This document shows, piece by piece, positions 26,545 through 35,809 of a stretch of 64,000 bases of DNA (the stretch's first letter is position 1; the number at the start of each line of letters is the position of its first letter). A model generated the notes under the pieces. The model saw nothing but the letters and a program-made list of their open reading frames with translations. It was not told the DNA's origin and ran no database searches. The position numbers were made by a program, and so were the translations under genes. Where the stretch lies: assembly GCF_000519265.1 (NCBI RefSeq), contig NZ_KI912608.1:1243582-1307581 (forward strand), read 5' to 3'. Source of the DNA: Desulfonatronum lacustre DSM 10312 (GTDB lineage: Bacteria; Desulfobacterota; Desulfovibrionia; Desulfovibrionales; Desulfonatronaceae).

Positions 26545-28980
26545 TCAGAACAGAAGCACGCCTTCCGGAGAAGAGAGGATGCCGAACTCATCACGGGATT
26601 CCTGAACAAGTACGTTAAGCATATCTTCGGAGACTGATTGTGATACCTGAAAATAGGTATTGGGTTTAACGTTAAACAATAATTGCCGAATGCCTTTTGC
26701 ATTCTCGACGGAATATTCAATCGTCTTTGAAGGTTCAATATCGGATCGATGAAACAATATAAGCCAATTTTTCCTTGCATCGATAACTCGCGCACCGACC
26801 ATGCTTGCGGATACAGTCTCAATTTTCAATGTAGCAGGAATGGAGTCAACACTGCTATTTGTGGGAAACAACACAGTCAGAAATTCATCGTACGTGTTGG
26901 GCGATCGAGGTTGAATTTCAATACGCCAAGCACCAGGGTCCTCATTTCTTCGCGCTCGAGGTATCTCCTCCTGGGCAAAACGTCGATTAGCTCCATTCAA
27001 CCAGAATTCATATCCCTCTCCACCGATTCTCCTGATTATGCCCTGCTCTGGAAGCAATGTCTTGACGAACAGCCTGCCCTCCCCTTGGGTGATCTTGATA
27101 AGATCGGTGTCTGAAGATTCCACAATCCCCGCGTCACTTGCTCCCTGGACAACCATGAAATCGCCGTTCAATTCGGGACGGCCGCTTTTGTCGTAATAGC
27201 TGCCGCTGTGCAACAGCCATTTTTTCGTAAAATGTTTCTCCGGAACATCAATCCTGTCAAAAATGGTTACGACATCCGGAGGTAAGTAGACAAACGACCT
27301 TTCGACAAGATGCACCTTTTTGGGCTGGTTGTTGCCGCGACCTGAGTACTTGTTGCTGTAAGCATTTGTGAGGTCGGTTCGAATATAATCATATTCATCC
27401 GTACTTTCGTAGTTCGTGATAATTCCCATTTCAAATTCATCAATTCTATTCTTCAAGTCCGCAATGCTGAACGGCTTGTTATGGCTTCCACTCGAGGAAT
27501 GAGGGGGGCTGAACGTAACCCACGCAAGTCTTTGTCCTCCATCAACATGAAGCAGATTATTCCTTGGCCATCGAACGCTTTTTTCTTGTGGATGATCAAT
27601 GAGCAAGGTGTTGTGCGCCGTAGTCCTCTTCCAATAATTCCAGTTCATGCGTCGCCCCCACCTCCAATTATCGTAGTATCCGCTATCGATTGCCAGCGGG
27701 CGGTGCTTGAAGATGGTGAACGAGCCGTGATCCAGCTGCGAATGAAAACCCCAATGAATGCCGCTTTTGAAGGAAATGAGCGTATCATCTTCTTCAAATC
27801 CGGTGCGGATGACGATCTGATCCCCAAACCTCTTTGAGCGGGGCAATTCATCCAGACTGGCTTCAGGGACCGTGGGGTCGTACCACATGAGATAATAAAC
27901 AAGAGGGGATCGCAACCCGCCTCGACCAAGCCATATATCGGTATCGAAAGTTCCGTTATCCCAACGGTAATGCCTGTTGAGAAATGTCGTAAAATATGGA
28001 TTCTTGAACGAATTTTGCAACAAGGCCATGTTGTTGACGTCATGAAAGGAAATTCCAGGATAATTTACATCGCCTATGTTTTCATAGATGTTGTCAGGTC
28101 TTGTATTGTACATGATATAATATCCGGCATTCTCGAGATTCGAGAATGTCCCTTCCCACGGATTGATTTTTCCGTTGGTAGCTGTTCTCCAGGCCTCCGC
28201 ATACTTGCCATACGAAAAAATTTGTTGGCGTGCGTACATCACGCCTTCCCAACTGCACGTTCCGTCCACATATGCCACCGAGTCGGCGACATTGTAATAC
28301 ACGCCGTCTCTGGTTACACCACGTTCCATAACGTCGAGAGCTTCCTCGAGATGGTCGATGGCGCTGGGGTTGTCGCCATAAGTAGCAATGCCCGCCGCCA
28401 GCATCGCGAACTGCGCCTGACTTGCATAATTATGGAAGTCAGGCAAACCGGCCCACAAATTATCCTGGTTGCCTTGATAATACAGGTTGATGAGCTTCAC
28501 GAAATGTTGTGTCCTTCCTGACCGGACAATCGTATCATAACACCAGTCAAAACCGATCGATAAACCTTCAAGGGCATGCGCGAATCCATTGTTGGCGCCC
28601 CCATGGGCCTGAATGGCGTTGGGCGCGTTATCCATGGCGGCCACGACCAGTTCGCACCATTGCTCGTCCCTGGTCATCTGATACAGATAACCATATTTGT
28701 AGATATAGTTTTTTAGTGCAAGTAATCGATTTGGAATTCGAGAATGCTTCATGTGTCGTGTCGTCAACAAACGATATGCATCAGCAAGCTCATGTTCCGC
28801 CTTTGATTTTATAATATTCCTGTTATTATTTGTAATAAACATACGAGGATGTTCAACGAATATTTCATTGTAATACTTAGTTAATTCAGAACTTATATTA
28901 TCTGCATATGCTATATTCAAATTAAATATGAAAAATAGTGTATGTATAAAAAGTAAACGAAATAGAATGTCAGCTTTCAT
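26545..28980 (-). CDS. Heparinase II/III-like polysaccharide lyase, exported
   Basis: An 811-aa protein with a signal peptide (FRLLFIHTLFFIFNLNIAYA, then D). An alpha/alpha-toroid region follows (GLSIGFDWCYDTIVRSGRTQ, residues about 100-330). The next part is the heparinase II/III beta-sandwich domain (FKSGIHWGFHSQLDHGSFTI, then HNTLLIDHPQEKS). Such enzymes cleave uronic-acid polysaccharides in the periplasm or outside the cell. Here it probably trims or degrades the polymer made by the adjacent EPS genes. It ends 5 bp from the convergent gene at 26540. The start at 28980 follows GAGGTGCGAT. The N-terminal part is AT-rich, like the next genes, and differs from the more GC-rich flanks. Confidence 0.85.
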   Translation of the reverse strand: MKADILFRLLFIHTLFFIFNLNIAYADNISSELTKYYNEIFVEHPRMFITNNNRNIIKSKAEHELADAYRLLTTRHMKHSRIPNRLLALKNYIYKYGYLYQMTRDEQWCELVVAAMDNAPNAIQAHGGANNGFAHALEGLSIGFDWCYDTIVRSGRTQHFVKLINLYYQGNQDNLWAGLPDFHNYASQAQFAMLAAGIATYGDNPSAIDHLEEALDVMERGVTRDGVYYNVADSVAYVDGTCSWEGVMYARQQIFSYGKYAEAWRTATNGKINPWEGTFSNLENAGYYIMYNTRPDNIYENIGDVNYPGISFHDVNNMALLQNSFKNPYFTTFLNRHYRWDNGTFDTDIWLGRGGLRSPLVYYLMWYDPTVPEASLDELPRSKRFGDQIVIRTGFEEDDTLISFKSGIHWGFHSQLDHGSFTIFKHRPLAIDSGYYDNWRWGRRMNWNYWKRTTAHNTLLIDHPQEKSVRWPRNNLLHVDGGQRLAWVTFSPPHSSSGSHNKPFSIADLKNRIDEFEMGIITNYESTDEYDYIRTDLTNAYSNKYSGRGNNQPKKVHLVERSFVYLPPDVVTIFDRIDVPEKHFTKKWLLHSGSYYDKSGRPELNGDFMVVQGASDAGIVESSDTDLIKITQGEGRLFVKTLLPEQGIIRRIGGEGYEFWLNGANRRFAQEEIPRARRNEDPGAWRIEIQPRSPNTYDEFLTVLFPTNSSVDSIPATLKIETVSASMVGARVIDARKNWLILFHRSDIEPSKTIEYSVENAKGIRQLLFNVKPNTYFQVSQSVSEDMLNVLVQESRDEFGILSSPEGVLLF

Positions 28981-28999
28981 ATCGCACCTCACTATAACT

Positions 29000-30352
29000 T
29001 TATAAATTAATTGACAAACGAGGAAAATACCCAGTTGTTTTTCCAAATTTTAATTTCATAAAACACAATGTAGCGATATTCCATGTCATCATACTGATCA
29101 TTGCTGCAATAGCCGCTCCATGAATTCCATAGCGAGGCGTCAGCAATATATTCAAGACCACATTGGATACGGCGGCAATAAATACTATATTTTTGAATGT
29201 ATTTTGATTATCGGTCATGTTCATGAAAAACCCTGTCGACCCCGCGATGGAATTCACAAATTGTCCCAAGACCAGAAGCACAAGGGCAGGATAGGCCACG
29301 ATGAATTCAAATCCGAATAATATCTGTAAAATCGACTTGCCAAAAAGTACCAAGGCAACAAGTACCGGGGTTGTCGTCCAAAAAATGAGCTTGGCCGATT
29401 TTTGGGCTACATAAAACAGTTCGTCCATCTTGCCCGCATGATACAGTTCGGAAAATTTGGGCGCCGCCATGGAATTGATGGCTGTCATAACAAAACTCGT
29501 CAAAGAGGCGAGCTTCACCGCAACGGCGTAAACGCCGACTTCCGCATCAGGCCTGAGCATGCCCAGGATCAGGACTCCGGTCTGTCCGATGACGAACATC
29601 ATGGTGGCTGTCGCGAGCATGGGCAGGGATAAGACGAGGATATCCTTCAGTGACATGGGATGAACGATATCGCCTGGAGCGGATCCCCGCCGAAAAGCCC
29701 GCGCCATGATCCATGCCCCGACAATGGCAGTGATGGCAATCGAGGCAAGAAACGCATGGATCGGATCGTCGGGGTGGAAGACGAAAAAAGTCAGAGGAAC
29801 CAGGATGAACAGTTTTGCAAGCTGTTGGAGGAGCTGCAGGAAGGCGAAAATCCGGAACAGGCGCAGTCCGCGAACCGCTTGTTGGTTCAGGAGCATAAGT
29901 GATTTGAAAAGAATGAACACCGACGCCAAACTGAAATAGTACTGCAAATGGGGTTTTGAAAAGATTTTTTCCGCTATGAACCCTGAACAGAGAAACAGAA
30001 TCAGGCCGGTGACCGCGGAGACGCCGGCCACCATGTATTGGGTCTTGCGGTAAACATTGAATGCCGATGTCGGAGAGTATCGGGTCAGATGTTCCGGAAT
30101 CAGTCGCAGAATGGAGGTGCTTGTTCCCAGGACGGTAAATATTGTCGTAAGAATAAAAAAGGACTGCAGCACGGCGACAATGCCAAAAACCTCTGCCCCA
30201 TACATTCTTGCGATGATGACCGAAGTTGCCAAGCCAAAAATCGTGGCGAGAATTTTCGCCGAAATCGCCCAGGTCGCCCCCTTAATTATTTCTGAGAATT
30301 TCCGGTCCTCGTAAAGATTACGTATTCTGTTTACAATGTAAGAATTATACAT
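29000..30352 (-). CDS. Wzx-type polysaccharide flippase
   Basis: A 450-aa integral membrane protein with 12-14 predicted helices (IIKGATWAISAKILATIFGL at the start, ILVLSLPMLATATMMFVIGQ mid-protein). It is of the MOP/oligosaccharide flippase superfamily. It should move lipid-linked EPS repeat units across the inner membrane. It overlaps the ATP-grasp gene upstream by 8 nt (ATG inside its 3' end), so the two are co-translated. The lyase gene follows 19 nt downstream. It is the only flippase in the locus, paired with the polymerase-like protein at 34478. Confidence 0.9.
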   Translation of the reverse strand: MYNSYIVNRIRNLYEDRKFSEIIKGATWAISAKILATIFGLATSVIIARMYGAEVFGIVAVLQSFFILTTIFTVLGTSTSILRLIPEHLTRYSPTSAFNVYRKTQYMVAGVSAVTGLILFLCSGFIAEKIFSKPHLQYYFSLASVFILFKSLMLLNQQAVRGLRLFRIFAFLQLLQQLAKLFILVPLTFFVFHPDDPIHAFLASIAITAIVGAWIMARAFRRGSAPGDIVHPMSLKDILVLSLPMLATATMMFVIGQTGVLILGMLRPDAEVGVYAVAVKLASLTSFVMTAINSMAAPKFSELYHAGKMDELFYVAQKSAKLIFWTTTPVLVALVLFGKSILQILFGFEFIVAYPALVLLVLGQFVNSIAGSTGFFMNMTDNQNTFKNIVFIAAVSNVVLNILLTPRYGIHGAAIAAMISMMTWNIATLCFMKLKFGKTTGYFPRLSINL

Positions 30353-31493
30353 TGTTTTGCACTACTTTTAATTTTGAATTCTCTTGTAAAAATGTTTCCT
30401 TAAAATCACGCATGACCCACATCGCAAAGATTGCTCCCCAGTCGTCATTTCCTTCGACCAATACCACGCCATCAGGCGTAAAGGCGACATCCCATCCGAC
30501 GCTGTACAGGCCTGGAGTCCACTCATGCGCCTTGCGGGCCAAATCCAACGCATCAGAAAAAAATGGAATATAACACCCAGAAAATATTACATTCGATGTT
30601 TTGTGTGCAAAAGTTTCCGAAATACTATCACCAGTTACCCATAGTCCAACATCATTAAGTTGCCCGGTGTCCTGATTCACTCCAACAACAGCTCTGGCAT
30701 TTTCATTATTATCCGTCATGCTGCCTCCTCCTCCAATCCTGAGATACGTCAGAAAAACATTGACATTGTCGCCATGTCTGAACGTAATGACCCTCAGTGT
30801 ATTGATTGATTGGGGGTGAAGCCGATCAATATCTTCGTGTTGTGTAATGAATGGCTGGCATAGATAAGGACTATCCACAAGCTTCGTTAATTCGTTCATT
30901 TCTGCTTTCTTATTGTTTACATAGTATTTACCATGTCTGGCTTCAAATTTGAACGCTCCTTTGCCTTTAATTCCAAAACGTGGCTTACAAAATAGACATG
31001 TATAGTCAGGATGTTGAGAAAAAAAGTCCAATACTGCCCCTTGCCCTGACGGACCGAAATCGCAATTGAGCCCGGGCCCCATTTCGCCGATGCTTTGAAC
31101 AGTTTGGATTCCCGCAGCTGAAAAATAGCGCTCAAACAGCAGCTTGTCTTGCAATAAACATATATAATCATATGGTTTTGTGCGATTTTTTGCTTCTCGC
31201 ATTGACTTGAACATGGAATACGGAAAATAATTTTTCGTAATCTTCTTTCCAATTAAATCGACATCCTGCAAGAAGTACAAAATGGAAAGCTCCCCCCATC
31301 GGATATCAATGAATAAGAGTTCCAGATACCTGCGAAACGTGGACTTCCGAGGCATGGCAACGACCCTGTGGTCGCTTGACTTTGCCAGGTCGTGAATCTT
31401 TCGGTGTTCAACCAAACTGAAAAGCTTGCGGATTCGATAGATCTGCCTGACGGCCTTCAACCCTTGATTGGCAATTGTTTTAATTCTCTCCAT
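30345..31493 (-). CDS. Sugar-transfer-associated ATP-grasp protein
   Basis: A 382-aa protein with the features of the ATP-grasp family found in polysaccharide clusters: CKPRFGIKGKGAFKFEA (ATP-binding lysine and glycine loop), HPQSINTLRVITFRHGDNVN, and PDGVVLVEGNDDWGA near the C-terminus. These enzymes ligate a carboxylate to an amine or thiol. In EPS loci they may add amino acids or similar groups to sugars, but the substrate is unproven. It is followed by the flippase with an 8-nt overlap and preceded by a second ATP-grasp gene. Confidence 0.82.
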   Translation of the reverse strand: MERIKTIANQGLKAVRQIYRIRKLFSLVEHRKIHDLAKSSDHRVVAMPRKSTFRRYLELLFIDIRWGELSILYFLQDVDLIGKKITKNYFPYSMFKSMREAKNRTKPYDYICLLQDKLLFERYFSAAGIQTVQSIGEMGPGLNCDFGPSGQGAVLDFFSQHPDYTCLFCKPRFGIKGKGAFKFEARHGKYYVNNKKAEMNELTKLVDSPYLCQPFITQHEDIDRLHPQSINTLRVITFRHGDNVNVFLTYLRIGGGGSMTDNNENARAVVGVNQDTGQLNDVGLWVTGDSISETFAHKTSNVIFSGCYIPFFSDALDLARKAHEWTPGLYSVGWDVAFTPDGVVLVEGNDDWGAIFAMWVMRDFKETFLQENSKLKVVQNNV

Positions 31494-31526
31494 GGACCTT
31501 TCCTACAGCACCAAATCCGTATCCGT

Positions 31527-32714
31527 TCAGAGGCTACAAGGGTTTTGCGGATTCGGGCGTGCGCATGCGTCCGTCGAACTCTGAAGCGAGACCCTGTGAC
31601 GCTTGTCCAGACTTTCCAAGGCATACTCCAGACGCAGATTGGCACAAGCATTGGTATAGAAATATCCGTGCTCGAATTGCCATTGCCCGTTCACGAATTG
31701 ATATCTGCCCATGTTGCCTTGATGTTGCGGATCATCAATTTTTCTTTCACCGAACATGGCCTGGATCTCGTTGACCCAGACTTCTTTCGTCTCCGGTTGT
31801 ACGAAGAGATCCACGGCCACGCTTTTCAGATTGTGCGTATCCGTGATTATTTTCACGTAATCCAACAGTTCCTGATCCGGCTTGCCCCAGGACAATACTC
31901 CTGATCCACTGTGGAAATCGCCTTTCTTATGTTTGAAACGGCAAAAAAAATTGTCCCCTACGCGAGTGATTCGCCATTCCTCAACATTCGGCAGATATTC
32001 CTGAAAAATCACTTGCCCCCACCTTCGATCGCGTGGATCGCCTCTGCGCACCACCAAACCTTTATGAAAAATTGCGCGAACCATTTGTCGTGCCTGACTT
32101 CGCGATTTGACAATCCAAACACCAAGCGAAGCAGCAGCCTGGTCAAGCTTCAATACAACGGGAATTTTCGATCTTTCAATGTACTCTAATGCCTCATTTT
32201 TTCTGTAAAAAATTTCTGTTTGAGGAATTTTGATTCCGTTGATAAGACAAAAATCCCGAACACGGCTCTTGTTTTCATAAAGCCATAAACTTTCATAACA
32301 CGGAAAAATGATCTTCCCGAGCTTTTGTGTCAGAAAGTAAAGTCGATCGTCAAACAGTTTCTTCCAAAGCGTATTTACAATCGTAGGCCAAACAAGGAAC
32401 AGTTGACATTGAGATTTCATAAAATTTCCAATCCATTTTGTGTCATGGATCTCGAAAACTTCATATGATTTTTTCAAATCAATACAAGCAGCAATATAGT
32501 GTCTGTGATACTGAGCAAGATCATAAATTATTCCAATTTTCACATTACTTCCAAAATCGTATTTCCATTCAAACTCCGTACCTATATATTTATTTTCTTT
32601 TTCCCATATTGTTTCGATGAAAGTATGATAGGGAATAATATTTCTGATAATTTTCTTTGCAAATCCTGGGGTCATTTTGTTGACTGTTTCGTTTATTAGC
32701 AACCTTTTTAGCAT
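31527..32714 (-). CDS. ATP-grasp protein, RimK/YheC-like
   Basis: A 395-aa protein with a divergent N-terminal domain and an ATP-grasp fold from about residue 160. Motifs seen are SKIPVVLKLDQAAASLGVWI (ATP-binding Lys), VIFQEYLPNVEEWRITRVGD and VAVDLFVQPETKEVWVNEIQ, with metal-binding acidic and Asn residues. It differs from the neighbouring ATP-grasp protein in sequence and probably in substrate. An AGGTAA site precedes the ATG. The product may be an amino-acid or peptide ligase acting on the EPS sugar or on a precursor made by the QueC-like enzyme upstream; this is inference from position. Confidence 0.78.
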   Translation of the reverse strand: MLKRLLINETVNKMTPGFAKKIIRNIIPYHTFIETIWEKENKYIGTEFEWKYDFGSNVKIGIIYDLAQYHRHYIAACIDLKKSYEVFEIHDTKWIGNFMKSQCQLFLVWPTIVNTLWKKLFDDRLYFLTQKLGKIIFPCYESLWLYENKSRVRDFCLINGIKIPQTEIFYRKNEALEYIERSKIPVVLKLDQAAASLGVWIVKSRSQARQMVRAIFHKGLVVRRGDPRDRRWGQVIFQEYLPNVEEWRITRVGDNFFCRFKHKKGDFHSGSGVLSWGKPDQELLDYVKIITDTHNLKSVAVDLFVQPETKEVWVNEIQAMFGERKIDDPQHQGNMGRYQFVNGQWQFEHGYFYTNACANLRLEYALESLDKRHRVSLQSSTDACARPNPQNPCSL

Positions 32715-32765
32715 AATATTTACCTATATTGTTGCATTGTGTTTTAAAAATATGCATACAATTTT

Positions 32766-33515
32766 TCATGCAAGTCGAGCGATAATTCTTCTTGCTGCCG
32801 ATTTTGTCGGCCTTGCGACATATTTCGTGATATATGACTTGATACGACTTGCATAAGGCAACCTATGGGCAAGCCCTTCTTCCATGGTATAAATACAGGG
32901 GTTGCATGTTCCACAAGGTATCATGTTTTTATGCGGACTATGGCAAAACCATGTCATATTCATAATTTCCTCAACGTGTTGTTCTTTGGCAAGAGCCATC
33001 ATTTCGATTTTTGTCAAGCTGAACACTGGGAATGTATAATATTTAAAGAGTGTATATTCATCTGTGTCACTGAATGATTTACTAACTCGACAACTTTTGA
33101 GAGGATCTGCAATGACTACATCAACAAGAACATCATGAGCCTTGTCGTCTTTGTGAATGCATAACTGCATATCAGTCATATTGTTTTGATCACAGAAACG
33201 GGCCAACCACTCATATTGCCCACCAATAAATGATTTCATTCTGATTCTTTTAAAAGCATCGGATATAATATTGTTCGAAACAATACCTGCCATAGAAAAG
33301 TATTGTATAGGTGACAAAAGATCAATAACATATGGAAATTTTTTTGTTAATTTCGATATGATTCTCTTCATCGATATCATTTCCGCACATGTTGATCGAC
33401 GCTCTTCATCAATAATATAAATTGGCGACACGTTAACTTTATCAACAGTCAACAACTGCAGCAACTGATATGTTGAATCAAAGCCACCTGTCCAGAGTAT
33501 AATGATATTCTTCAT
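32766..33515 (-). CDS. QueC-like PP-loop ATPase with zinc-binding Cys cluster
   Basis: A 249-aa protein with a PP-loop (ILWTGGFDSTYQLLQ; the usual SGG is TGG). The QueC-type zinc motif lies near the C-terminus: CHSPHKNMIPCGTCNPC, four Cys spaced as in 7-cyano-7-deazaguanine synthases. QueC turns a carboxylate into an amide and then a nitrile at the expense of ATP. No queD, queE or queF neighbour is present; the neighbours are EPS genes. It may therefore amidate or otherwise activate a sugar acid or another small precursor. No good ribosome-binding site is seen at 33515 or at the ATG three codons upstream. The gene is AT-rich, which suggests transfer. Confidence 0.8.
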   Translation of the reverse strand: MKNIIILWTGGFDSTYQLLQLLTVDKVNVSPIYIIDEERRSTCAEMISMKRIISKLTKKFPYVIDLLSPIQYFSMAGIVSNNIISDAFKRIRMKSFIGGQYEWLARFCDQNNMTDMQLCIHKDDKAHDVLVDVVIADPLKSCRVSKSFSDTDEYTLFKYYTFPVFSLTKIEMMALAKEQHVEEIMNMTWFCHSPHKNMIPCGTCNPCIYTMEEGLAHRLPYASRIKSYITKYVARPTKSAARRIIARLA

Positions 33516-33602
33516 ATATATCATTCAGATTATTAAATAAATATCATTTTAAGTATTCAGACAACAAACGGCCTTGTGAGCACTCATTTCATATAACAAA
33601 AC

Positions 33603-34436
33603 TTACCGGCAATAACCAAGAAGAGTCATATTGTTTCGGCAAATTTTTTCTATTCTTTCGAGATTCTTTATACCATAAAATGATCGCAGGTTCTCTTCCC
33701 TGTTCCCTCTCGGCTGGTACTGTATGTTAATTTTATTGGATATATCGTAATGGGGATTAAGATGTAATCTTCCTGCGATTCGCTTGATTTCTCCTATTTT
33801 ATCAACCAGGAAATCTTCATATCGTGAAAGGATGATGGAATTTTTATTTTGAATGTAAACATCGGACATTAAATTCCACCTTTGTGCCAGCATGCTGATA
33901 TAGTTGTCGCCGTCAAGTCCAAGCCATGCACCGTTTACAACCTTTTCCCAACCAATGGCGATATGCGGTTTCTGATCCCATCTTTCCAGAGACTCGAGAT
34001 GCCCTGGAACTTTGATCCTATTAAGTATGCTTCTGATATTGCTCCTTGGATCCCTTGCAATAAATACAAATTTCGATTGCGGAAAAGTCTCAACCAAATC
34101 TTCATAAAACAATGTCAAATTTGCTTCCTTGACAATGTCTCTTGAGAAATCAAGTTTGTTCCGCTCAACAAAATCCGCAAAGGTCCATTTACCTTCTTTA
34201 ACAAGTAAATATCCCTTACGTTTATACAGCCACTCTTTTGACAGATCTATGCTTACAGTGCATCCTGTTGCAGATGCAAGCAATGCTGAAATTGCGGAAG
34301 TCCCCGATTTTTGGTTTCCAAGTATAAATATTGGAGATGGATTAATTTTAACAAAAACTGATCTACATTCAATATTAATTTTCATCAGCATAAAGTACAA
34401 TTTACGCCATTTTTTTTTAAAAATGATTGATTTCAT
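33603..34436 (-). CDS. PAPS-dependent sulfotransferase
   Basis: A 277-aa sulfotransferase-family protein. The 5'-phosphosulfate loop is FILGNQKSGTSAISALLASA near residue 38, and the 3'-phosphate-binding strand is FVFIARDPRSNIRSIL near 125. The first 25 residues are basic and may be a membrane-proximal segment. It would transfer sulfate from PAPS to a sugar hydroxyl of the EPS. APS kinase, which makes PAPS, is encoded in the same strand block at 40459. The gene is AT-rich. The group and donor are well supported; the acceptor is inferred. Confidence 0.87.
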   Translation of the reverse strand: MKSIIFKKKWRKLYFMLMKINIECRSVFVKINPSPIFILGNQKSGTSAISALLASATGCTVSIDLSKEWLYKRKGYLLVKEGKWTFADFVERNKLDFSRDIVKEANLTLFYEDLVETFPQSKFVFIARDPRSNIRSILNRIKVPGHLESLERWDQKPHIAIGWEKVVNGAWLGLDGDNYISMLAQRWNLMSDVYIQNKNSIILSRYEDFLVDKIGEIKRIAGRLHLNPHYDISNKINIQYQPRGNREENLRSFYGIKNLERIEKICRNNMTLLGYCR

Positions 34437-34477
34437 AAAATATTATTAATTCTAAAAAATTAATTCTCTGCACAACT

Positions 34478-35809
34478 TTATACAGCATTTATCGTTTCAT
34501 AATGATTTATTTTAGTATTTTGATCATTCGCCAACCTTCTAAGAACTATCACAAGAGCAATAACAATCCAAAACAGCTTGTTTCCTAATCCGCTACTCGT
34601 AACTCCGATTACCATGAATGCTATTATAAATATTTTTAATGAACGGGATAACGCATAGAGCGTGCCTTCTTCAGATTTTTCAAACATTTTTTCTGCTTTT
34701 ATAGCATTTCGATAGGCATATACAATCAACAAAAAATACAAACCGACCCCAACAACCCCCAATTGTCCTCCCACCTGCACATAGAGATTATGCGCACTTA
34801 AACCACGTTCTCCATATCTGCTTTCAACCAACTCAAGATCATCTGATTGTTGTGCAAGCTGATAATACTCATGGCCGAATCCACCTATGCCTACGCCAAA
34901 AATGGGGTTTTGGAGCATCATCATCCACCCCGCCCTTGCTGACTCCACCCTGCCAAGATCAACCTCCGCCGCTGATTCTGCCTGAAATGTCGTCATCAGC
35001 CTGTTGTGCGCCCTCCATTTTACTCTTTCAAGAGGAAAGGCATAATAGAACACCGGTACAAGAGCCAAGGTAACCATAAAGGCGATAATTTTATTTTTCC
35101 CCTTGAAATACATTACTGGTGTCAAGAATAAGCACAACAACATTGCAATCATTGATGTCCTTGAATATGTAATAACTACTCCAGTTATCAATAAAATTAA
35201 TATTCCAGACAAAATTATTTTCGTTTTATACATATAATTACTTAACAACAACCCCATTGTAATTGGTATTAAAAGCGCAAGTGTCTTTCCAAATGCATTT
35301 GGATTTGACATAAAACTTGTTACTCTCACAATTCCTTCATCTCTAACGCCAATGTTAGCTTTCAAACAATACAAACCGTACAATGCAGCTATTCCTCCCA
35401 TCACCATCAAGACCCAAACAACAATAACGACTTGCCTTTTTGTCTTCACCATGTAGACAAAAAGAAAAAACGGCATGACATTTCTTATGAACATCATTTG
35501 GTCATTCCATGTTGCATTTGATCCGATTATAGAGCAAATAAATGTCCAAGCAATAAAAACAAGTACAAGGCCAACAAGCTTGTTCTTAGCCGCAATAAAA
35601 TTCCCTGTAAAAACAACATGCAGTATCCATGCTCCGAGTACTGCATATCCCAATAATAAGCTTGGATTATACGTTCGAAGTTCTGGGAAAAATTGTATTG
35701 GCTCGATAAAATGTCCAAAAATAAAAAATGGCAAGGCATAAAACGGATTTATGACGGTTATCAGACTCACGAACATTACGCCCAACGACAAAAATACAAC
35801 ACTATTCAT
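34478..35809 (-). CDS. O-antigen ligase/polymerase-like (Wzy/WaaL) membrane protein
   Basis: A 443-aa polytopic membrane protein with about 12 helices. A large loop between helices holds the conserved features of the O-antigen ligase fold: GRVESARAGWMMMLQNPIFG, then GIGGFGHEYYQLA and GLSAHNLYVQVGGQLGVVGV. In an EPS locus with a flippase it is most likely the Wzy-type polymerase. The start at 35809 overlaps the glycosyltransferase stop by 8 nt and has GCGAGGC upstream. Other starts up to 35833 are possible. Confidence 0.87.
   Translation of the reverse strand: MNSVVFLSLGVMFVSLITVINPFYALPFFIFGHFIEPIQFFPELRTYNPSLLLGYAVLGAWILHVVFTGNFIAAKNKLVGLVLVFIAWTFICSIIGSNATWNDQMMFIRNVMPFFLFVYMVKTKRQVVIVVWVLMVMGGIAALYGLYCLKANIGVRDEGIVRVTSFMSNPNAFGKTLALLIPITMGLLLSNYMYKTKIILSGILILLITGVVITYSRTSMIAMLLCLFLTPVMYFKGKNKIIAFMVTLALVPVFYYAFPLERVKWRAHNRLMTTFQAESAAEVDLGRVESARAGWMMMLQNPIFGVGIGGFGHEYYQLAQQSDDLELVESRYGERGLSAHNLYVQVGGQLGVVGVGLYFLLIVYAYRNAIKAEKMFEKSEEGTLYALSRSLKIFIIAFMVIGVTSSGLGNKLFWIVIALVIVLRRLANDQNTKINHYETINAV

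Noticed and set aside
32766-33515. QueC-like gene as part of a Qat- or CBASS-type defence system
   Set aside because: No QatA, QatB or QatD partner, nucleotide cyclase or nuclease is nearby; all neighbours are EPS genes.
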